DNA of 64,000 nt from assembly GCA_964460465.1 (NCBI GenBank), contig CAYWSB010000006.1, positions 6,763 to 70,762 of the forward strand, in the 5' to 3' direction. Positions 61,900 through 64,000 of the stretch are shown here, piece by piece. Position 1 is the first letter of the stretch; the number at the start of each line of letters is the position of its first letter. Both the position numbers and the translations under genes were made by a program. Source of the stretch: SLRI01 sp964460465. Lineage in GTDB: Bacteria > Pseudomonadota > Alphaproteobacteria > Geminicoccales > Geminicoccaceae. The notes under the pieces are model-generated. The model did no database searches and had not been told where the DNA came from. It was given only the letters and a program-made list of their open reading frames with translations.

Positions 61900-62937
61900 T
61901 TGAGCGAGCTCCAAACGCCGCCTGCCGTCGCCGCACCGATCTTCGTCGTCGGCGCGGCGCGCTCGGGCACCACGCTGCTGCAGTCGATGATCGGGGCCCA
62001 TCCCGACATCGCTCTCCTGGGCGAGCTGCACTTCTTCGACCAGATCATGCGGCTGAAGGAGACGCTCCCCGAGCCGTTCGCCGCCGCCGCCATGGCACCG
62101 CTGCGGCAGGGCATCCTCAAGTGCCACGCGATCCAGTTCGTACCCGACTTCGAGCCCGTCCTCGACCGGGCGCTCGAGCGGCTCGCGGCGATGCCCGCCC
62201 CGACCTACAGGGACCTCTTCGCGCAGCTGCTCGCCGCCCACGGCCAGCTCGGCGGCGCCAGCCGCGTGGGCGAGAAGACGCCGTCGAACGTCCGATACCT
62301 GCAGGAGCTGGCCAGCTACTTCCCCGACGCCAAGATCGTCCACATCCTCCGCGACCCGCGCGATTCGATCTCGTCGCGCATCCGCTACCCGTTCACCTCC
62401 TCCTCGGTCATCTTCAACACGCTCCTGTGGAAGATCGAGATGATCTACGCCCTCGACTTCGCCGCCGACCGGGCGGCGGTGGCGGACCGCTACATGGAGG
62501 TCCGCTACGAGGACCTCGTGACCGAGCCCCGGCTGGTGCTCACCCGCATCTGCCGCTTCATCGGCGTCGACTTCGCCGAGGCGATGCTGGCCGGCCATCG
62601 CCGGGCCGACCAGGTCGTCAAGGACGAGCCCTGGAAGGAGGGCGTCGCCCAGCCGGTCAACGACCGCTCGGTCGGGGCCTGGCGCGAGCGTCTCACCGCC
62701 GGCCAGGTCGGGCTGCTCGAGCGCGTCGCCGGCGCCTACCTGAAACGCACCGGCTATGCACCGCAGGCGACGGTCGGCGGCCTGCGCATTGTCGTCGAGG
62801 CGCTGCGCGACGCGCTGGGCTACGTCCCCTACAAGCTGGGCGAGACGTGGCGCGCCCGCCGCGCCGATGCGACGGGCGATTCGATCGGCAGCGATTCGGG
62901 GAAGATCAACGCGATGCTGCTGCGCGCGCTGCGCTGA
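61900..62937 (+). CDS. PAPS-dependent sulfotransferase family protein
   Basis: A 345-residue sulfotransferase. The 5'-phosphosulfate loop is FVVGAARSGTTLLQSMI and the 3'-phosphate site is IVHILRDPRDSISSRIRYP. It would transfer sulfate from PAPS to a hydroxyl on a glycan or lipid. The start is TTG at 61900 with AGGAAGG at 61884-61890; no ATG in frame fits better. It stands between the deacetylase and the LPG-like gene, both on the other strand. Confidence 0.87.
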   Translation: MSELQTPPAVAAPIFVVGAARSGTTLLQSMIGAHPDIALLGELHFFDQIMRLKETLPEPFAAAAMAPLRQGILKCHAIQFVPDFEPVLDRALERLAAMPAPTYRDLFAQLLAAHGQLGGASRVGEKTPSNVRYLQELASYFPDAKIVHILRDPRDSISSRIRYPFTSSSVIFNTLLWKIEMIYALDFAADRAAVADRYMEVRYEDLVTEPRLVLTRICRFIGVDFAEAMLAGHRRADQVVKDEPWKEGVAQPVNDRSVGAWRERLTAGQVGLLERVAGAYLKRTGYAPQATVGGLRIVVEALRDALGYVPYKLGETWRARRADATGDSIGSDSGKINAMLLRALR

Positions 62938-62962
62938 CCCGGAACGCGGGAGCCGGCGGCGG

Positions 62963-63961
62963 TCAGGAGCCCGGCCTGGTCGCCTGCGGCAGGGGTGGCC
63001 CGAGCACGGTGGCCAGGAGGCCCAGCACCAGGTTGCTGGCGATGACCACGGCATAGCTCGCCAGCGAGACGGCGAGCGCCGCGCTGGCGGCGACGCCGAT
63101 GCCGCCGAAGAAGAAGACATAGGCGCCGTCCTTGAGCCCGAGCCCGAGCACGGTGACGGGCAGGAGCGCGATCATCGTGATGACGGGCAGCAGCGTGATG
63201 ATCCAGAGCGGGCTCACGGTGACGCCAACCGCCTGGAACAGGAGCCAGGCCCAGAGACCCCGCACGAGCATCAGGACGATCGCCAGCAGCACCGCCCGGC
63301 GCATGATCCGCGGATCGGTCAGCATCGTCCGCATCGCCGCGTGCATCGCGCCGATCCGTTGCAGCGCGCGCTCGGCCACGGCCGCCGCCGAGCCGCGGGC
63401 GGCGATGCCGTGCAGCACCCGCATCGCGGCGGCGAACAGCCGCCGCGAGGTCAAGGCGAGCGTGGCCGCGAGGACGGTGCCGGCGACGGCCGCCACCGGA
63501 AGCGCGACCCGGGGGCCGAAGGCCGCCTGGTGCAAAAGCCAGGTCGCGGCCAGGGCCGAGAGCGCGATGCCGGCCGCCACGGCGAGGTTGATCACCCGGT
63601 CGGCCAGGATCGAGGCCGCGGTGAAGGCGAGGCCGCGCGGGTGATGCCGCAGGAGCACGGCGCGCAGCGCGTCGACGGCCAGCGTGTTGGGAAACAGGAG
63701 CCCGTGATAGTCCGAGAGCAGCAGCGCCCGCTGCACCGTGGCGTAGGAGACCACCGCCCGGCGGCCGCCGAGCAGCACCCACCATTTGACGCCCATCAGC
63801 ACGCGCGTCGCGAGATAGCACAGGATGGCGAGCACCAGCCAGCCGAGGTCGACGCCGCGCAGGGTCCGGAACGTCTCGCCGAGATCGACCAGCCAGGCGA
63901 TCATGCCCAGCACCGCAAGCCCGAAGACGAGCTTGAGGGCGAAGCGACGGGCCCCGCTCAT
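62963..63961 (-). CDS. Lysylphosphatidylglycerol synthase-like membrane protein (UPF0104)
   Basis: A 332-residue protein with about eight spans, including LKLVFGLAVLGMIAWLVDLG and LGWLVLAILCYLATRVLMGVKWWVLL. It has the family blocks RALLLSDYHGLLFPNTLAVDALR and VLGLGLKDGAYVFFFGGIG. It corresponds to the flippase half of MprF without the catalytic synthase domain. Such proteins are often found in glycan or lipid clusters and are inferred to move lipids across the membrane. The ATG at 63961 overlaps a possible upstream stop (ATGA). Confidence 0.87.
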   Translation of the reverse strand: MSGARRFALKLVFGLAVLGMIAWLVDLGETFRTLRGVDLGWLVLAILCYLATRVLMGVKWWVLLGGRRAVVSYATVQRALLLSDYHGLLFPNTLAVDALRAVLLRHHPRGLAFTAASILADRVINLAVAAGIALSALAATWLLHQAAFGPRVALPVAAVAGTVLAATLALTSRRLFAAAMRVLHGIAARGSAAAVAERALQRIGAMHAAMRTMLTDPRIMRRAVLLAIVLMLVRGLWAWLLFQAVGVTVSPLWIITLLPVITMIALLPVTVLGLGLKDGAYVFFFGGIGVAASAALAVSLASYAVVIASNLVLGLLATVLGPPLPQATRPGS

Positions 63962-64000
63962 CCGTGCCCGCGACGCCCGGCCCGGCGCGCCCCTGCGAGC
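63958..64000 (-). CDS. Possible 3' end of a gene at the right edge
   Basis: On the minus strand a TGA at 63960-63958 overlaps the LPG-like ATG as ATGA, and the frame upstream is open to the window edge, encoding a basic, glycine-arginine-rich tail. Only about 13 codons are visible, so this is suggested mainly by the overlap pattern common in this cluster. Confidence 0.25.
   Translation of the reverse strand, partial: LAGARRAGRRGHG

Overview
The window is a high-GC stretch of a Gram-negative chromosome, most likely an alphaproteobacterium (Rhodospirillales/Geminicoccales-like). The reasons are the leuS-lptE-holA cluster with an upstream DUF3576 lipoprotein, porins ending in phenylalanine, a Suv3-type helicase beside an S4 RNA-binding protein, a DUF5368 protein and a type II DAHP synthase. 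No tRNA, rRNA, CRISPR array or intact insertion sequence was seen.

Layout. 1-3.3 kb: the end of an unknown gene, a two-domain VOC protein, and an orphan OppB/OppC-type permease pair. 3.3-10.2 kb: core genes holA, lptE, leuS, a DUF3576 lipoprotein and two outer-membrane proteins. 10.4-19.3 kb: a glycosyltransferase, a JmjC-like cupin, a YggS-type PLP protein, cytochrome c, an S4 protein, a Suv3-like helicase and a membrane-anchored patatin-like lipase. 19.5-24.5 kb: htpG, gabD, an unknown membrane protein with a small partner, and a VapBC-like pair with a broken antitoxin. 24.5-29.3 kb: a co-directional run of VOC, ArsR, YceI, SRPBCC, two DUF899 proteins and a BNR-repeat protein, behind a promoter that overlaps a perfect ArsR-like inverted repeat. 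29.3-30.2 kb: an AT-rich island with one orphan gene, bracketed by two related GC-rich hairpins. 30.2-38.1 kb: a SnoaL protein, a ParDE-like pair, glutathione reductase, DAHP synthase, nicotinate phosphoribosyltransferase and a P-type ATPase.

38.4-47.2 kb: a frameshifted DUF3616 gene, a DUF4112 gene, and then a possible signalling and transport module. That module contains a sodium:solute symporter with its DUF4212 small subunit, a cNMP/CBS/DUF294 protein, a small membrane protein, a CheY-like regulator and a membrane-anchored PAS/vestigial-kinase/DEDD-exonuclease fusion. 47.5-50.3 kb: a Tat-type sulfide:quinone oxidoreductase with a DUF5368 partner behind a perfect FNR/FixK-type box, and an AbrB/PIN toxin-antitoxin pair. 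50.3-64 kb: an envelope or polar-lipid cluster. It holds an LtaS-like sulfatase, a CDP-alcohol phosphatidyltransferase, an extended SDR, a GlpD-like enzyme, a methyltransferase, GT4 and GT2 glycosyltransferases, a metal-dependent hydrolase, a polysaccharide deacetylase, a sulfotransferase and an LPG-synthase-like membrane protein.

Many neighbouring genes overlap through GTGA or TGATG junctions, so translational coupling is common. The two strongest candidates for undescribed biology are the 40-47 kb exonuclease/DUF294/symporter module and the 50-64 kb envelope cluster.
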